DNA of 64,000 bases. Origin: Psococerastis gibbosa (lineage: Eukaryota; Arthropoda; Insecta; Psocodea; Psocidae). Made by a program: the position numbers and the translations under genes. Positions 1 through 12,404 of this stretch are shown in pieces (positions within the stretch are counted from its first letter, which is position 1; every line of letters starts with the position of its first letter). The stretch lies in the NCBI GenBank assembly GCA_963971405.1, contig OZ020484.1:23560001-23624000 (forward strand). The letters run 5' to 3'. The notes below the pieces were generated by a model. That model was given only the letters and a program-made list of their open reading frames with translations. It ran no database searches and had not been told where the DNA came from.

Positions 1-1060
1 GTAAATAATCGAGTTGTTCTACCGTACAATACACAAACCCGAATTTTAGTTACAACTGCAGATGTCCTGCAGTCTTGAGACTAAAGTGGTGTTTAAAATC
101 GGAACAGAACAAGATATGGTATAAGGAGGCCTTGCTTATGTTTTGCTGGAACATAATTCTCAGCCTGAATATATTTTATCTTCGTGCCTTGTGGCACTTC
201 AATGGGAACATGGAAGTAAAGATCGGTACCTAATTAATGATTAGGAACATAGCGATCCAAGGTGGGCAAACTAGTCACTAGGTAGGTATCCATTCATTGT
301 CCACATTACACAACCTTACATGCTAATCCTACGTTAAGTCACTTCACTGCCGCAATAAAGCAGATGTCTGTAAGATGTCTTGCACCAATGCAGATCACTT
401 TGCAGTCGCCTACGCCAAAATATTTCTGCAAGTTGTCCAAACCCACGCGCTGGGTTTTGGTTCCGCCTGGGGTTCTTCTAGTCTCTTCTCTCTTACAAAA
501 TGTTCAATGTTGCCCGAGGCTGAAGGGATTGATTGCACATAATAATGCGAGATGTTCATGGAAGAAATATTTTTAACAATCATGATGTGTCTGGTTCAAA
601 CATGACGTAAACTTAATTGAAGTAAAGGCATTCGACTTTGAACATTTTTGACAAACATAATAATTAAAGTGCTTCTGTCTTTAAACTCATTATCTTAATA
701 TTGACTCCACATTATTTTCAACTAAATAATTCCATTGACGTCGGGTGCGAATACATACTACAAGAAGACATATAAGACATCGACCGATTCCAGAGATTTG
801 CAACGTTGAATTTGCCTTTGTGTACTGCTAAATTTAAAAGTGGGCTATTGGGCGCGAAAATAGCCTTAAAGTAAAGCATATAAAAGCTTCTCCCCAAAGG
901 TGGAAAGAACGTAATTGTTTTGTCACTAGTCCAACGAAAACATTATCAATCTATCTATACAATATGATTTAGTTTGGGAACACTGTTAGGCTAATAAAAG
1001 GATGGAACAAGCTGTTTTTGTCGAAAATAAAACAAATCTTGATGTCAAAGGTAGTTTTAC
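1..1060. other. no gene seen
   Basis: AT-rich sequence with short frames only. TTGTCCAAACCCACGC at about 435 recurs near 14642, a possible old repeat. Confidence 0.5.
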
Positions 1061-1280
1061 AAAATAAATAATAATAATAAATATTGACTTTTTTGTTCTA
1101 TTACTAAGCCAACCTTAGTTAGGGCTATATATAGCCATCTTTTACACTCAACTAGGAAGACTCGGGACCGCCTGCTTTAAATGCCCTCCGAAGCATGGCC
1201 AGAAAATGTAGCAAGTGTGGGACTCGAACCAACAACCTTTTGGGTAAAAGTTGGAGTCTGTACCACTACTCTACATGTCT
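1061..1280 (-). mobile_element. tRNA-derived SINE (family S), copy 1
   Basis: Same sequence as the copies at 9989, 47491 and 58637. On the - strand it has a tRNA-like head (A-box-like TAGTGGTACAGACT, B-box-like GGTTCGAGTCCC), a middle block GGAGGGCAT...GGCGGTCCCGAG, and an end GCTAAGG..GGCTTAGTAATAG followed by an AT-rich tail. Confidence 0.8.
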
Positions 1281-1370
1281 TGAGTTTTATAAGCTCTCCC
1301 TTCCCGCCGCGCTGGTTACTCGGTTTGACAATTGAGAAAACACTCAGCGGTGTTCAGTTAGTTAAGTATA

Positions 1371-2207
1371 TTTGCTTTCCAATTTATACGTAGTATAAGG
1401 AAAGCTTTGTGATGGTCGAAATTTTCGATTCCGAGATTTCAACGGATTTACACGTTTTCAGGTCCCAGGAACCCAAAAAAGTGGTTTTTACGAAATGTCT
1501 GTCGGTCTGTCTGTGCGTCGATTTCCGGGCAAACTACTCGGTCGATTTTGATGAAATTCGGCATGTAGGTTCACAAAAATCATACCTCGAGACCATTTTT
1601 TTATTTGGGGCTAACTCAATTTGGGGGTGTTTCATTCTCAAAAAACTCCAAAAAAACGTAAAAAAAAATTATTTCTCAAAAAGGGCTCCAACGATTTCTT
1701 TTAAATTCACATATATTGTAGTCGTTCTTAATGTTGATAAAATGCGGGGGGCCGCTTACCCCTTGATGGTTTGCTTCTGGGGGTAAAAAAATAAAAATAA
1801 CATAATTTTAATGAAAAATGACTAAAAAATAATATTTCTGCGAAACTTTTCTATCGATGATTTCTACCTTCAGGCATGTTTTAGGTGTTAAGTTGAGTAA
1901 CGAAACCGGACAGTTGGCTTTCCCAAAAACCTATTTGCTTTTGCGCAAAAAATTTTTTTTTGAAAAAATGATAGAAACTACACGCTGAAATGCATTGCCT
2001 GCCCTGCCATTATTACTGTGTTGTAATGTGTTTTAAATATATTGAGGTTACCTCACCTCCAGTGACGTCAGGTAGACACCCCCCCCCCCCCCCGAGATAT
2101 CCGAAATTTAACCGTAGGAAAATTATTTACCATGAAATTATTCATTTTCTCTCCCTACTAATTGATAAATTGGAAAGCATGTTCGAGTAAACTCGGACCG
2201 GTTCTTT
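1371..2207 (+). repeat. Rep-A interspersed repeat, copy 1
   Basis: Starts TTGCTTTCCAATTTATACGT and ends AAATTGGAAAGCATG plus CGAGTAAACTCGGACCGGTT. The words GCTTTCCAATTTAT and ATAAATTGGAAAGC near the two ends are inverted. Order inside: GGTCGAAATTTTCGATTCCG, a GTCT-type microsatellite, CCCCAAGG-like T-rich block, a CCCC tract at 2080-2094. A 125-codon frame (1409-1786) ends FWG before the stop. Non-autonomous DNA transposon is the best guess. Confidence 0.85.
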
Positions 2208-2863
2208 GAAGTTGTACTCAAAATATCTGTACAATTTGTAATACTAAAGAACTTTGGGGGAATGTACTATGCTTTTTACATTTCGAGATTGCAACGACTT
2301 TTAAATTGAAAAATATCCTACTCTAGGAAATAACATGGCAGCCTTGGCCCAGGCTTATTACGTCAAATTTAAAAAAAAATGCGATAGCCCACTTATCGTT
2401 ACAATGCAAAATAGAATTAGTACTATAATCAAATTGACCCTTTTATGACATACTAAGATAAGTTCAGGAAAGTGGGCTGCATCGATGATGAGCAAATCAC
2501 AATCTGTAATGGCAAATTGACAAAGCCGCAGTAACGGCAGAATTTTTTTTGCGAAGAATGCTTGTTATCATGAAACTCAATTACCTTGATGTAAATATTT
2601 GCAATGTTTGAAGAAAATAGAACCATAATGGTAAGGTTCCCATGATTTTAATTATAAAAATGTAAAGTTGATATTAAAGCAAAAAGTTTGCGGCAGAAGT
2701 GATTTTGTTGTGGCTCTTATATGAAAGTTGCAAAGTTAATTAATTATGTATATATAATAAGTTCAACTTAATTTACATGCTGGTGGATTTTCGGTTCACA
2801 ACTAATTTGTATTGACTGCTGCCATTATAAAATTTCATGCATTTTCACTATGTTAGTAACTGG
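2208..2863. other. no gene seen
   Basis: AT-rich spacer between Rep-A copy 1 and the LINE; no long frames or strong repeats. Confidence 0.5.
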
Positions 2864-2875
2864 TGGTCGTGGGCT

Positions 2876-4800
2876 TTTTTTTTTTTTTTTTTTAAGTCAC
2901 GGGGCCTTTCAGCCTGAATGGCGTCGACCTTTAATAGGTCTTTTGCCACCGTGGTTATCTCAGTCTTCCCATTTTGATACACCCACCAGTCCAATAAATT
3001 TTCTGATGGTGCCTATGGGGTCGTTTCTGATGGTTAACGCTTCTTCTCCTGGGAAGCCCAGGGTCTGAAGGCGTTTTCGTGCCAGCGCCTCACATTCAAG
3101 AAGGACGTGCTCTGCTGTTTCATCCTCCATCACGCACCATCGGCACAGTCGGTTTTCTTGTATAATTCCGATCTTGTGGAGATGGGCTCGAAGTTGGCAA
3201 TGTCCTGTCAGCAAACCAATGACTTTCCTCATCATCTGTCTCTTTAACGATAACAGGTTTAAGGTAGTCTTCCTGCTAGGTTTTATTCCCAACTTCTGTA
3301 AGTTGCGATGTTCTGGCATGGTTCTCCATTCTTCCAGTTTTTGTTTCTGTACCCATGTACCAACTTCCGTGCGGATGCTTCCGTAGGCTATACCGCATGC
3401 TGGTTCTGGTCCTGTCAGGGGTGTCTCTGAGCCCTTTCGGGCTAGTTCGTCTGCTTTTTCATTCCCTGCATGGCCTGAATGACCCGGCACCCAAGCGACT
3501 GTTACGTTGTTGTGCTTGGCCAGCCTTTGCAGGTTGAGTTTGCATTCTCGTAGGATTTTTGATTTCGTACGAGATGATTCCAGTGCTTTCAATGCAGCTT
3601 GGCTATCTGTGAAAATATAAATGTTGCGGTTGGAATTCCCTGCCGCTATATTTTCAAGGGCGCACTGCGATATGGCACATACCTCAGCCTGGTAGACTGT
3701 GCAGTGTCTTCCTAGGCTTATGCTTGTGGATCTGTCAGAGTTTATCTCGACTATTCCCGCACCTGTGCCATTGGCAGTCTTGGAGCCATCTGTGTAAAAC
3801 ACTATGTCTCCCTGTTTAACTTTGGCACCTTCCTCCGACCATTCTGTCCTGGAGGGGACTATGGTCTGGAAGGACCGTCGGAAGTTCAACTCAGGTATGA
3901 TGAAGTCCGACGGCATTAGCATTAAGTTGTTATTGATAAGTGAGCTTATTTTGGAGTGACCTCTTTGGATATGTTTCCAGTGTCCTGTCTGCTCCAGTCT
4001 ATAAGCGGATATTCTGGCTTGTCCTTTAATGAACACACTCAGTGCTGGAAGGTCCAGAAGGGTGTTTAGAGCATCGGTGGGTGTGCTAGACATGGCTCCA
4101 GTTATGCAAATGCATGCCAGTCTCTGCACACTGTCTAACCTGCGTTTTGCAGTGCATTGGTTGACTTTCGTCCACCATATTACAGCTGCATATGTTATGA
4201 TAGGCCTAATAACTGCTGTGTAGAGCCACATAGTTATTTTTGGGTTTAGGCCCCATGTTTTGCCCACAGCTCGTCTGCATGCAAATAGGCAGTTCTTTGA
4301 CTGTGTTATTTTATTCTCCAGGTGAGTGTTCCAGGTAAGTGTTTTGTCAAGGGTGACTCCCAGATACTTGGCCTCACTCGACCAGGAGAGGGGAGTCCCA
4401 AATAGTTTGGGCGGTTGTTCCTGCGTTACCCCACGTCTGCGGGTGTAGAGGACAAGTTTTGTTTTGTCTGGATTCACCCTAAGTTTTTCTTCCAGACACC
4501 AGTTCTCTACCTTTTTTAGTGCCGCTTGTGTCAGCTGGATAATGGTAGAGGGGAGAGAGCCTTGCACAACTAGGACAATGTCATCAGCATATCCTTGTGC
4601 ATAGATTCCTGCATTATTCAGGTTGTACAGCAGTCGATTTACCACCAGGCACCACAACAGTGGTGAGGTGACTCCACCCTGCGCACAGCCCCTGGTGGCT
4701 CTCATCTCAACTGTTTCCTGAAATAATGTTGCAGTTATGAGTCTGCTATGAAGCATGTGCGATAGCCATCTGCAGACTGTGTTTTTAACTCCAGCTACTT
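2876..4800 (-). mobile_element. 5'-truncated LINE (R1/LOA-like group) with target duplication
   Basis: The element runs on the - strand and ends at its 3' side in an 18-base poly(A) (T run at 2876-2893). The 12-bp sequence GGTCGTGGGCTT occurs at 2864-2875 and again at 4801-4812, a perfect target-site duplication. The endonuclease and the first part of the reverse transcriptase are missing, the usual result of incomplete target-primed reverse transcription. The frame inside is uninterrupted, so insertion is recent. Confidence 0.95.
2960..4800 (-). CDS. LINE polyprotein C-terminal part: reverse transcriptase, RNase H, Cys/His motif
   Basis: The frame is open from the truncation edge at 4800; the first in-frame Met is at 4756, giving 598 residues from there. 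Residue numbers are from that Met. The palm motif GYADDIVLV has YADD at 56-59. RNase H starts near 318 (VFYTDGSK); D323, E358, D384 and D436 and the loop WVPGHSG (H426) are all present, so the active site looks intact. A C..C........H....C motif lies at 537-554. An RNase H after reverse transcriptase is typical of the I/R1/LOA groups of non-LTR elements. It cannot move by itself because the endonuclease is missing. Confidence 0.92.
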
Positions 4801-4812
4801 GGTCGTGGGCTT

Positions 4813-6021
4813 ACTAATGTTTCCACTAAACTGCGATTATAAAAATATTATATATTATATACTGTATATATATATATATATAATATCACCATTAGGAAGA
4901 GATATATAATAATAACAATGTCCTGAAGGACGTTTTCATGAACCTAGGCGTACTTATGGTGGCCCATTAGCTAGGAAGAGATATAGTAGACCATGTGTTC
5001 TAGGAGTTCGAAAAGTTCATTGGACACCTAATATAGATCATTGAGACTATTAAGACGCCCACAGAAGCGAAGAAAGTGAAGATAGCAGGAGTATGATTGA
5101 CGGTGGGGGACCGTCAAATGGGTTACACCAATTTCTCCCAGCCATCAATCAATGAAAGTCTAAAAATACATCATCTCATGTCATGGCGCTTAAACCTCAT
5201 GTCATGAATTATCTGCCCATGTTACGTGCATTACATCATTCTGCAACGTGTCCTGGAGGGGAGCTCTTGTCCAACATATCAGTGTCTAGATTTGTGTACT
5301 ACTAATGGCTGATTCGTGTTTTCGTTTGTATAGAGGTGTTGGATTTTTTTAAATCTCCAACTTTCTAGATGACTGCTGTCAATTTGTACTTTAGTGTATC
5401 GGAAATTATTGAGAAAGTTTTTATACTGATGCCGATTTCGGAATGGTTTATTGAGCGATAAGTTGCTGAGCTGAAATTAAAATAAAAAATTCATTGGCCA
5501 TATAATTCAGAATTCATAAGTATTTTTAGGGCAGCTCTCACCATGTGTACATAAATTTATGGTTACTGGAATTTTAAAGGCACATAACTCTGTTCTATGA
5601 TTTTGTTTGTTTATGTTTTAGCCTTTTCTATTGCATAGGGAAAACTGCAGTATCCATTACCATAGCCTTGTTTTGATAGACTATATTTAGCGCGCGGCCG
5701 TAAATGCATCACCAATTGGTTATGGATAGTTGGCATGTCCCGTGGCTAAGCAATAAAAAGTAGAGAAACATTTCTTCGAAAGGATGTTGTGATCGATAGC
5801 TCTGCAATAGATATTTCATGTGAAAGTAAATTTTGTTAAAAAAAGGGATAGTAGGATAATTCCTACACTTTTGTTATCGTTCCTAGTCTCAGGGCATCTC
5901 TACCTAATTCGTCCTATAAGTGCTGCGCATCATCTGCGCATGCACAGTAGTAAGCGACAATGTTGGTAACATTTTTTTTTAAATATCATTATCGTAAGGG
6001 GTACTGCAAGCTTGGGCTTGC
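4813..6021. other. no gene seen; (TA)n at 4861-4882
   Basis: TA microsatellite, then unique-looking AT-rich sequence up to FB1. Confidence 0.5.
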
Positions 6022-6284
6022 TTAGGCGTCAATTCCACCGGCGATTTTACTTCATTTGTGATTTGAGATTTTTTGTTTGTTTTGTTTTAAGGAGACTATT
6101 GTGTAGATACTTAACTTATCTATTATAAATTAAGTTATAATATGGTAGCAGACATCATTAATAAGTCTCTACTTAATTTATAATAGATAAGTTAAGTATC
6201 TACATAATAGTCTCCTTAAAACAAAACAAACAAAAAATCTCAAATCACAAATGAAGTAAATTCGCCGGTGGAATTGTCGCCTTA
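6022..6284. repeat. fold-back element FB1
   Basis: A long hairpin. Arms start TAGGCG..CAATTCCACCGGCG and run through TTTGTTTGTTTTGTTTTAAG and GAGACTATT.TGTAGATACT to a small loop containing GTAGCAGACATCATTAATAA. The inner 150 bp are the same as in the element at 22793. Confidence 0.85.
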
Positions 6285-6315
6285 TGCGTCCACCGAGTTT
6301 CTTGTGATTTTTTAT

Positions 6316-7007
6316 AAAGAACCGGTCTGAGTTTACTCGAACATGCTTTCAAATTTCTCAACATTATTAGATAGAGAATATGAGTAATTTCATGGTAAAT
6401 AATTTTCCAGTAGTTAAATTTCCGATATCTGGGGGGGGGGGGGGGGTTGTCCACCTGGCGTCACTGGAAGTGAGATAAATTCAAGATAGGTCAGACCAAT
6501 ACATTAATTACCACACAGCAATAATGGCAGGGCACGCAATGCATTTGGGCGCGAATTTTCTATAATTTTTTGTGCAAAACCAAATATTTTTTTGGGAAAG
6601 CTACCTATCCGGTTACGTTACTCAATTTAAAACCTAAAACATGCCTGAAGGTAGAAATCATCGATGAAAAGGTTTCGCAGAAATTTTTTTTTTTAGTCAT
6701 TTTTCATTAAAATTTAGTTATTTTTATTTTTTTTTACCCCCAGAAGCAAACTATCAAGGGGCAAGCGACCCCCCGCATTTTGTCAACATTAATAACGACT
6801 ACAATATATGAGAATTTAAAAGAAATCGTTGGAGCCGTTTTTGAGAAATAATTTTTTTAGACGTTCTTTTTGGAGTTTTTTGAAAATAAAACCTCCCCAA
6901 ATTAAATGGGCCCAAAATAAAACAAATGGTCCCGAGGTATGATTTTTGAAAACCTACATGCAAAATTTCATCAAAATCGACCGAGTAGTTTGCCTGGAAA
7001 TTGATGC

Positions 7008-7038
<31 letters not shown>

Positions 7039-7165
7039 TTTCGTAAAAACCACTTTTTTGGGTTCCTGGGACCTGACAACGTGTAAATCCGTTGAAATTT
7101 CGGAATCGAAAATTTCGACCATCACAAAGCTTTCCTTATACTATACGTATAAATTGGAAAGCAAT
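6316..7165 (-). repeat. Rep-A, copy 2
   Basis: Reverse copy with the same ends (GAACCGGTCTGAGTTTACTC at left, AAATTGGAAAGCAAT at right), a G tract at 6431-6446 and a long (CAGA)n at 7010-7038. A fold-back element ends 31 bp to its left. Confidence 0.85.
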
Positions 7166-7349
7166 AAATAAAGCCCTCTCTTACACTCATCTCTTGCTTT
7201 TGGTGTATAGGGCGCTTCGTGAGTTAGCGTGTAGTGGCATACTGCTATCAGGACAAGGTTGTCCAGGGACCGTATACAGCATGTATTAATTAATTAATTT
7301 TCCTTCATTTTCCCTTCTACAAAAGTAGTTCGATTTGAGTTGATGACAG

Positions 7350-7415
7350 GATGATGGCTGAATGGTGGTGATAAGCTGGTAAAGTGAAAGTTTATGGTTC
7401 AAACCCTTACTTTTA
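7350..7415 (+). other. tRNA-like sequence, probably a SINE head or tRNA pseudogene
   Basis: TGGCTGAATGGTGGTGATAA resembles an A box, and GGTTCAAACCC a B box 40 bp later. The acceptor stem does not pair. Confidence 0.35.
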
Positions 7416-8521
7416 ATTGTAATGTATTGTATTAACAATGTAATCGATGATTATTTTTAAGGAATAATCGAGGTATATATATGTATATCCTTCCATTTTG
7501 GCAAACAGTAGCCCCTGCATTCCCCTGATAAACAACATAGCCTGCTCTTGCTGCAGAGATGGGCAATCAGGGCGAGGTCTCGGTTCTATCCAGGTTCTAA
7601 AACTTACCCCATAATATGGCTAATACTTCTTCACCGTGACTTTTGGATGAACGATAATCTAGACAGCAATTCATTCTGGAGACAAATCTCCGAGTCATCC
7701 TTGACCCGGCGAGGATTCTCGAGTTAAGTTAACGCTACCGGTCATTGCTTCTACTTGAAATAATTGAGCCCTTATACATATAACATGGACTTCACCTTCA
7801 TTGTAAACCTTGACAGCTCTTCGAAAGCCATTGTGCCCATTCTGGTTCATTGGGTTTCGGCATGGCCTTTGCGATGCCTTTGAATCGAGTTAAGAGGAAG
7901 CTGGGTTTCCATCCATTCATGTTATAACTATAGTGCTGGTGTGCTATTTACATAGCTACTGTTCCAAATGCAATGCCAATTATTATTTTGGTGAAAACAT
8001 TTTTTCAAATACTGGGCCGCATCGTAAGGTATCCAGTCTGGAAAGTTTGAGAGTTGAGACCGGTAATTGATTATTCCGTTCTCTGGTTTGAGGGTGAAAT
8101 ATATCTTAGGGATAGATCTTCAACATTCAGTCATTGTGCTTCTTTTAATGCGGTGGTATTCCTTGTTTACTAAAGTGTTACATTACCAATTGTTAAGCAC
8201 CAAAAAGTTGATGTGGAAACAATTGTAATTACTTATAGACCGTGTTTGCTTGTTGGAATGGAATGATTAAAGTCGTCCAGCTGAGTGTTTGAGGGGGTTA
8301 GGTCTTCCGCTGGTATGGTTCATTTTGAAATAATGTCATTATCTATTTGTTATCATGAAGTAAGCAAAAAGTGAAGGTTAACGGTGCATGGCCAAGCAAT
8401 GGGTTAAATTTAACTTCTATTACTTTATACGCTTTGACGTAAGGTTAACACTACTACCACTTCAAATGTGTTTTTAATTTCTCTCATGTACGAAGTAAAG
8501 TGAAAGGTATTGTCATCGACC

Positions 8522-8862
8522 AAATTTTCCATTTCGAGGCTTTGTGTTTCGCGTGATTCTTGAGGTCTCCTGACTCCAAAAAAGTGGTTGTGAAGATGGC
8601 GAATGAATATGCGTGTGTATGTGCGTGCGTGTCAGCAGAACTACAGCCTAAACTCGACTGATTTTGTTCATATTATGCTGGGAACTTTAATAAAAATCCT
8701 CTGACGGCGACCGCGCAATCTTTTTTGGGGGTGGACCCAGGAATTTTAGATAGCAAAATTGAACAAACATATGTAGTATCGATTAAATTAGAGCGTAATA
8801 ATTTAACTTACAGTAGAGTTACTAAATTTGGGGGGGGGGGGGGGCAGCTACCCCGTGCCTGT
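8522..8862 (+). repeat. diverged Rep-A relative
   Basis: Shares the order AAATTTTCCATTTCGAGG, GAGGTCTCCTGACTCC, AAAAAAGTGGT, a GTGTGTATGTGCGTGC microsatellite, ACTCGACTGATTTTG and a terminal G tract with Rep-A, but is strongly diverged. Confidence 0.55.
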
Positions 8863-9988
8863 CATATTGAATCTCACTGCAGGATCAAAGCGGATGATCT
8901 TCCTATAACGCTTATTAGCCTGATTTAAATAATCCCCAGACATTCAAATCCCATCTATCGATCATGGCTTTATGACCAAATCCTCCAAATCAATTGTTGC
9001 ATTCTGACAAGGCCAAGGATAATATCCAACACATGTGTGAGATGTAAATGCGGGCGGCTGCGGCGGTTGACCCCCCGGCCATGACCTTCCGTTATTTAAG
9101 TAGACTATATTGTTAACTATTTAACATTTTTTATAGGCTGTCGTAAAAAAATCAGTTTTAACCAATAATTTAGTCTCTACCTTCCTGAATTGATGGCCCA
9201 TCATGCCGGCCGTTTCGGTTAAAAGCCACAAATTGTTATGCAGTTAAATTTTGAAGGGTTTTATTGGCTTATTTTTGGATTATCAGTATAGGCTTAAAAG
9301 TCTGGACAGACGATGCGTTCTGGCATGTGCCCCGAGGAGTGGGACCGCGATTATTAATGCGTGAAACATGATTGGTTTCTGACTGTGTAAATAACACGTA
9401 AAAAAATAATTTTGTTCTAATGATATGCAGTTACGCCGTGGGAAAAATTCTAGCGTTTTGTTGCTTTGAACGAATTTGCATGAAATAGCTTTGTAAATGG
9501 TTGACTGAAATGTCAAAATCTGACTCAAAAATTTTTGTAATAACCCTATTTTATTGTAGGATGCCATCATAACCATTAATTTCCTTTTATTTTCATTTAC
9601 TGAGCATACTGTAGTTGCATTGTATTTTTTTTCCAACGCCTGCTTTCAGCATTTCTGCCTTAAGCAACCCTGTCAGCCTGGCGGTTGGCGGGATTCTGTG
9701 TATTAACTTGAGGCACCCTAAGGGCAGACTCCTTCCCCTCGGGGAGAATGGGAGTTGACTGACAAGGTGGACCTTCTGGATTCCGAACCACTTGGGGAAC
9801 TAAGTAAAGTCACACGATTAATTCCGAGAGGAACATGACTCGACGTGCACTTAGACTGACTGGTATAGTCTCAGCACGTTATCATGTCCCACCATGTTCC
9901 CCTGCCAACGCTGTACACGGTTTGGAATGGCCTCTGTACTCGTGGACTCAACTTGGTGTGACCGTTGGCGTATATGCTAAGATACTAT

Positions 9989-10199
9989 CATGTAGATTAG
10001 TGGTATGGACTCAGATTTTCACCCGAAAGGTTGTTGATTCGAGTCCCACATCACCAACATTTTCTGCCCATGTTTCGGAGGGCATGTAAAGGAGGCGGTC
10101 CTGGGCCTTCCTAGTTGAGTGCAAGAGAGGGCTTTATACCCCTAACTCCGCTAGGTTGGCTTAGTAATAGAACAAAATGTCCTTATTTATTTATTTATA
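9989..10199 (+). mobile_element. tRNA-derived SINE (family S), copy 2
   Basis: Forward copy. Head TAGATTAGTGGTATGGACTC (A box) and TTGATTCGAGTCCC (B box), body GGAGGGCATGTAAAGG and GGTCCTGGGCCTTCC, end CTCCGCTAGGTTGGCTTAGT and a (TTTA)n tail at about 10180-10199. Transcription would be by RNA polymerase III from the internal boxes. Confidence 0.85.
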
Positions 10200-11244
10200 T
10201 TCATTCATTTGTTTGCCTAAAGAAGTCTACCCTATGTTCAGAGTTAAAAGAGCTAGATATGCAATAAATCACAATGAGTGGGGCCCATCAACACCGTCGA
10301 TTATTCATATCAGCTGTTGTATACAAAAGAAATTGGGGCTACTAATGTGGGCCATCATTTTACTTCCGCTCCATTTCCACACCATAATGAGGATCACATA
10401 ATTGGTCATTACGATTGCTTCGATTGTTTTCTAAGCAGCCTAATATAAAAATATAACCGATAAAAACTAGAAGTGGCGCAGTCGATTCAGATCTGGTCAC
10501 AAACTCATGGCAAATAGGTAGTCTATAAATTCGAACCCTTTACCCGCTGGTAAATTTTAGACATCTACTTTCCGAAGAGGTTAATAGTATTAACTACATA
10601 CTGCGTATTACAGAGGATTAGTGAACAACTTCCGGCTCCAGCTTCTGCCCCGTGGCTCGAAAAGTTTAAGACTGCCCTAGCTGGGGAATTTCGGAAATTG
10701 ACTTCTTGAAGGGAAACTTAAGACTGACAAGTCTGACTGACATACTGTCTAGTTAACTGAATTGGAAATATCCCCTTACCCATTGACACGTATATACCGC
10801 ACCTCCGCCCCCTTCCCAGGTGAATTCCTGCTCTCACTGCCCTATTCCATGTTTCCGTTACTTTGTGGTAATTTATTTACTCTTGAATCTTGGAAAGGTC
10901 AAGTTTACTTTTCCTGTCAACATCCCCTACCCTCCTTTCCTTCCGTTCGTCTCCGTTCTATTTCATTTAATTAACATTGCTGAGTCAGCGAGTCTTTGCA
11001 TTCGTTCTCTATTGTAACAAATATTTATCATGTTTCTGAACGTGAAAATACTTGTAATTAGCCTATTTATTCATATACTATATTCATACTTTAATTCCTC
11101 AAAAAAGCTAGTGACTACCTACATGAGCAAAACGGATTGCTCACTTTTAATCATTGTACACTTGTCATCAGTAACATATCGTTTATCAATTCTTTAACAT
11201 TTGAAGGGAAAAATCTGACCTTATTTTTTATTAGCATATTATTA

Positions 11245-11282
<38 letters not shown>

Positions 11283-12001
11283 TGAATTTAACTATCTTCT
11301 ACCTGGTTGTGGCTTTAAATGCTTTATTTCTCCCAAAACAATTTCTAGGGTATCTTGAAATCGTTCGCTTTGTAGGTCAAATGGGGCTATTACACCGAAA
11401 TCCGAATGCAAGCGGTGCGAAAGGTTCTTGTTTCAAATTTCATTATAGGTGAAATCTGCCACGGGCTGGTTGTTATTGAATTGCGGCAGTGCAAGCAATA
11501 AAGCGTCATATACGCGTTTATTGCATCCGGGGTACTTGGCAGTATGTTAATTACTTATACATTGTTACGAAATCTACCTCTGTTTTACACACTTTTATTG
11601 CACTTGGTGTATTGCTGTTTGGTCGTTGTTGAGCAATAGTAAATTAGAAAGTTAGGATCCCGGACTTTCCGTGCATAGTCAGTTTCATTCCAATAATTAA
11701 ATTAAAACGAAAAAAAATTAATTTGAGGGCTAATGGTGTGTGTATGAAGAACTCAATGTTCGGTGTCAACTGCAGCATCCAATTAAAATTATTCATACTG
11801 TACTCGTAATACAGGTATACTAAAATGTTAGAGTACTTCCGTAATTTCCTCAGATTACTTAATATAGTAGGATGTACGTACCTTACCATATGGTAAACAA
11901 GGTGAATATTGTAGACATCAGCAGTAGAAACATTAGCAGGCAGGTTCGCACAATAGTATTTACATACATACATTTTGGTCCGAAAGAAAACACTGAAGTT
12001 T
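10200..12001. other. no gene seen; (TA)n at about 11249-11274
   Basis: AT-rich, one tRNA-like head, one TA microsatellite. A C/T-rich patch at 10790-10960 has no coding pattern. Confidence 0.5.
10469..10545 (+). other. tRNA-like sequence, probable SINE head
   Basis: GTGGCGCAGTCGATTCAGA then AAATTCGAACCCTTTAC, the spacing of A and B boxes of a tRNA promoter. No acceptor stem. Confidence 0.35.
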
Positions 12002-12404
12002 TAGGCGGCTATTCCACTGGTCGATTTTATTTCAAATTTGAATTTGTCATGGACGGAAAATCATCAATGTTGCATTTTTTATTTTTGATCATTTTTGTTT
12101 TCAATTTTTTCCAAATTTGTAAGCTTGCTTGCTGTCTTTCTTTTAATTTTATAATCTTCAAGAAATTTTATGATTTAAACTACGATATAATTCGTTCGTA
12201 CTTAGTTCCCATGAAATTAATTTAAATTATTTTTCATCTCTAGACGACGCCATTGTTTAATTTTAGTTTGTTATTGTTTGCAACGCGTGATTTTACTCTA
12301 TGATCATTGATCAATTTTAACATTAAAATGGAGAATGTCATAGAGTAAAAGAAAAATCTCAAATCAAATTTGAAGCAAAATCGACCAGTGAAATAGCCGC
12401 CTTA
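12002..12404. repeat. fold-back/MITE element FB2
   Basis: Inverted ends TAGGCGGCTATTCCACTGG and CCAGTGAAATAGCCGCCTTA, about 45 bp. The core contains CGCCATTGTTTAATTTTAG and TGATCATTGATCAATTTTAA, which recurs inside the nested element at 43129-43378. Confidence 0.8.

Larger units (their letters stand above)
7166..9988. other. no gene seen apart from listed repeats
   Basis: Contains a tRNA-like head and a diverged Rep-A relative; otherwise short non-coding frames, with a G tract at 8830. Confidence 0.5.

Noticed and set aside
1409-1786. 125-codon frame as a host gene
   Set aside because: It lies inside the multi-copy Rep-A repeat; most other copies have broken frames.
7010-7038. (CAGA)n array as a CRISPR-like or regulatory repeat
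   Set aside because: It is the standard microsatellite inside Rep-A; no spacers exist.
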